In this document: positions 62,039-64,000 of the stretch, in pieces | How the letters are laid out: each line of letters begins with the position of its first letter | Position numbering within the stretch: position 1 is the first letter of the stretch | NCBI GenBank assembly: GCA_029298735.1 | Contig: JANSLP010000020.1 | Span: forward strand, 1-64,000 | Source of the DNA: Ophiostoma sp. CBS 140.51 | Taxonomy: Eukaryota; Ascomycota; Sordariomycetes; Ophiostomatales; Ophiostomataceae | Reading direction: 5' to 3' | Length of the DNA: 64,000 bases | Program-made: the position numbers and the translations under genes | The notes under the pieces: model-generated | Seen by the model: only the letters and a program-made list of their open reading frames with translations | Told to the model about the DNA's origin: nothing | Database searches by the model: none

Positions 62039-64000
62039 TTATCGCAGACCGAATCTGCTCGAGAAGTTGGCCAGACCCTGGGCTGCCCGGTTCGGTCCCT
62101 CCACAGCATGTGTCACCTTCTCCAACAGGATCGCACCGTTCTGAGCGTTCACGCGGCCAAACTTCTTGTTCCGAGTAGTTATGTCGTAGAACTCGTCGGC
62201 GTTCTCGGCCTGCATCAGAGCCACCGACTGCTGCAGCTCATCCAGGTTCTGCTCCAGCATGAAGGCATTGTCAAGACTACCCACAAACTCGGTGAGGTAC
62301 TGGACATCGCGTGCAAGATCGGCAACGCCATTGGGATTGATGTACTTGACTTCGGGGGCCAGGGGAAGCATCAATATCCGATCTGCAGCGTGGTTCAGAG
62401 CATCGTAGTAGATGAGCTCCTTGATCTCGCGGGGCAGACTGAGCAGCGTCGAGCTCATAATGTTGGACAGGTAGCGGGTAAGCGTCTGGATGTAGTTGCT
62501 CGGCTCCGTCTGTGGTGTCGGTGCCATCCAGTCGTATTCGGCCGTGTCCACAAGATCGTCAATCTTGGAGTTGACTAGCTCGAAAATACGCTTCTCGGCC
62601 GTCTTCTTGTTGCTGCGGAACTGCTCGGTAGCTGTCAAGCTCACAGGTCCACCGGCCGATGTGGATGACCGCGCTCGAATCAGCAGCTGCTCCAGTTCTT
62701 GGCCAGCTGTTTCAAAGTGCTCCAAGTTGATCAAGATCTGCACAATCTGGCCAAGGTATTGAGAGCTAAGGCGCTCAACAAGGGACTGGCAAATCTTGGC
62801 GTTCAAGAGCTCGTCCAGAGACTAAGGTCACATTAAAATAGATTCGAATGTGTATGGGGATGGGTGAGAGGCTTACCTTTCGTAACGTTTCGTCAATGAC
62901 GCTGGCGTGCTGGAAGTGGTCGTCGGAGAAAAAGTAGAATTGGTTGAGGAAGTTGCGGATGTCGATGCAGCACAGCGGGTACATCTGAGAGAATGGGAGG
63001 ATGTAGGGGAAGGTCAGCTCGGACAGCGGCTTCTCCTGTGTAAACCAACTGACGTTGACAACCTTTTCGTACTCCTCTAGCGTGTTGATTGTCATGGGCA
63101 TGTAGTCGTCGGTCGAGACAATCTCCTGGAAGTCTTCGCTGAAGCGGCGCTTGAGGAGCTCAGCGTATTTGTCAAACAACCGGAGCAGGAAGTTGTCGAG
63201 CATCGTAACCGAGTAGCCCCAGCCCTCCATAGTCTGGATGAACAGGGCAATGACACCCTTGACCTTCAAGAGCACCTCAGCGTTGTTAACGTCGCGGAGC
63301 GCCTTGGTTATGAGGTTGATGACAGTCTGGCACATGGAGTCCCACAGCTCGTCCACATCAACCGTCGACCGCAGCTGTGGTGCCTTGCGCATGGTGGCCT
63401 TTTCGATAATGGCAAAACCGGCAACACCCTCAAGCAAACTGCTGAGTGACGAGCCATCGTCATCATCGTCCAGCTTGACCGACGTCGGCATCAACAAGTC
63501 CCTTTGTTGTCGCCGTGTTGCCGCGTAGTCGGCACGGAACCGGTCGCTCTGGCCAAGAGCGTCGTGGATGTGCAGGGCCTCGAACAACGGCGTAAAGTCA
63601 ACGCTCACTTCGTCATTGTCCAGCACGTCAAACTCCTCGCTCTCATCAAAGACCAGCTCGATGGCCGAGTTCAGCTTAAAGTGCTTCAGGAATCCATTCT
63701 GCTCCACACGCTCCTTCATGCGCGTCCGTCGGATGTCCGTGTGATAGAAAGCGACCTCGCCCAAAAACTGCGACGTCTCGCGCACGCGGTACAGCCACGT
63801 GTTGAGATCAGTCATGACGGCCTCGGATATTGTCTTTTGCGATGCGGGGATCGAGCGCTGGATCAGGTCGGCCAGTTGATGCTGTGTTGCGTACTTGTTC
63901 TGGATAATAGGCACCAGGTGCTCGTTCTGCAGGTCTTCGAGCGACTTGAGCGCGCCATAGTACTTCTTCTTGCGGATCAGCTCGTGTGCGTGGTTGACGG
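62039..64000 (-). CDS. SEC15: exocyst complex subunit Sec15 (C-terminal part, 5' end outside the window)
   Basis: The coding frame enters at the right edge and runs through exons 64000-62877 and 62821-62039 (55-nt intron, GTAAGC...CTTAG), giving about 634 C-terminal residues of an expected 760-800. The visible start reads VNHAHELIRKKKYYGALKSL, a helix-rich N-domain. Sec15 features include SAIELVFDESEEFDVLD, MEGWGYSVTMLDNFLLRLFD, YPLCCIDIRNFLNQFYFF and the C-terminal ELIYYDALNHAADRILMLPL. Sec15 links the Rab GTPase Sec4 on secretory vesicles to the exocyst at sites of polarised growth such as the hyphal tip. The stop is TAA at 62039. The only incompleteness is the window boundary. Confidence 0.92.

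Overview
The window is nuclear DNA of a filamentous ascomycete, most likely a Sordariomycete (an Ophiostomatales-type genome such as Sporothrix/Ophiostoma is a guess). The evidence is short introns (55-90 nt) with GTRNGT donors and CTAAC-like branch points, fungal-specific families (SUR7/PalI, Ste23, HAP5 with the fungal histone fold, a hybrid histidine kinase with the fungal Trp-rich PAS), GC-rich coding regions, and long pyrimidine-rich leaders. All exon structures below were read by eye from splice motifs, reading frame and family conservation. No transcript or database search was available.

Layout. 1-9.7 kb: a long CT-rich leader, a SUR7/PalI-type membrane protein (+), then a single-exon WDR6/Rtt10-type WD40 protein (+). 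9.87 kb: an intron-containing tRNA (-), probably Val(UAC). 10.2-15.3 kb: mitochondrial ribosome recycling factor (+), facing an unassigned mitochondrial-type protein (-) across a 9-bp minisatellite, then a mitochondrial succinate-semialdehyde dehydrogenase (-). 17-20.1 kb: a secreted GH79 glucuronidase (+, 3 exons) and a four-TM membrane protein (-). 20.1-28.3 kb: an 8.2-kb stretch with no recognisable gene. 28.3-33.4 kb: a 1684-residue hybrid histidine kinase (+). 34.0-34.8 kb: only the first exon of a Ste23/insulysin-type metallopeptidase (-), with the rest missing. 34.8-41.2 kb: a second gene-poor stretch. 41.2-48 kb: an unassigned nuclear-type protein (-), a FUN14-family mitochondrial membrane protein (+), and aminopeptidase P (-, 4 exons). 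49.3-57.7 kb: Kap122/importin-13-type karyopherin (+, 6 exons), mitochondrial Trp-tRNA synthetase (-), mitoribosomal uS10m (-, 4 exons) and the rRNA-processing factor Fcf2 (-). 60.1-64 kb: the HAP5/HapE CCAAT-binding subunit (+, 5 exons) and the C-terminal part of exocyst Sec15 (-), which runs off the right edge.

Functionally these are mostly housekeeping genes. Mitochondrial products are frequent (RRF1, SSADH, FUN14, MSW1, uS10m, probably one form of aminopeptidase P, and the unassigned 442-aa protein), but they are interleaved with unrelated genes and there is no cluster logic. I found no transposon, secondary-metabolite cluster or CRISPR. The most unusual items are the Ste23 first-exon relic with an intact HxxEH motif, a trio of CCAAT boxes upstream of the gene for a CCAAT-binding subunit, a probable 14-nt microexon in that gene, and the two gene-poor blocks isolating the histidine kinase.
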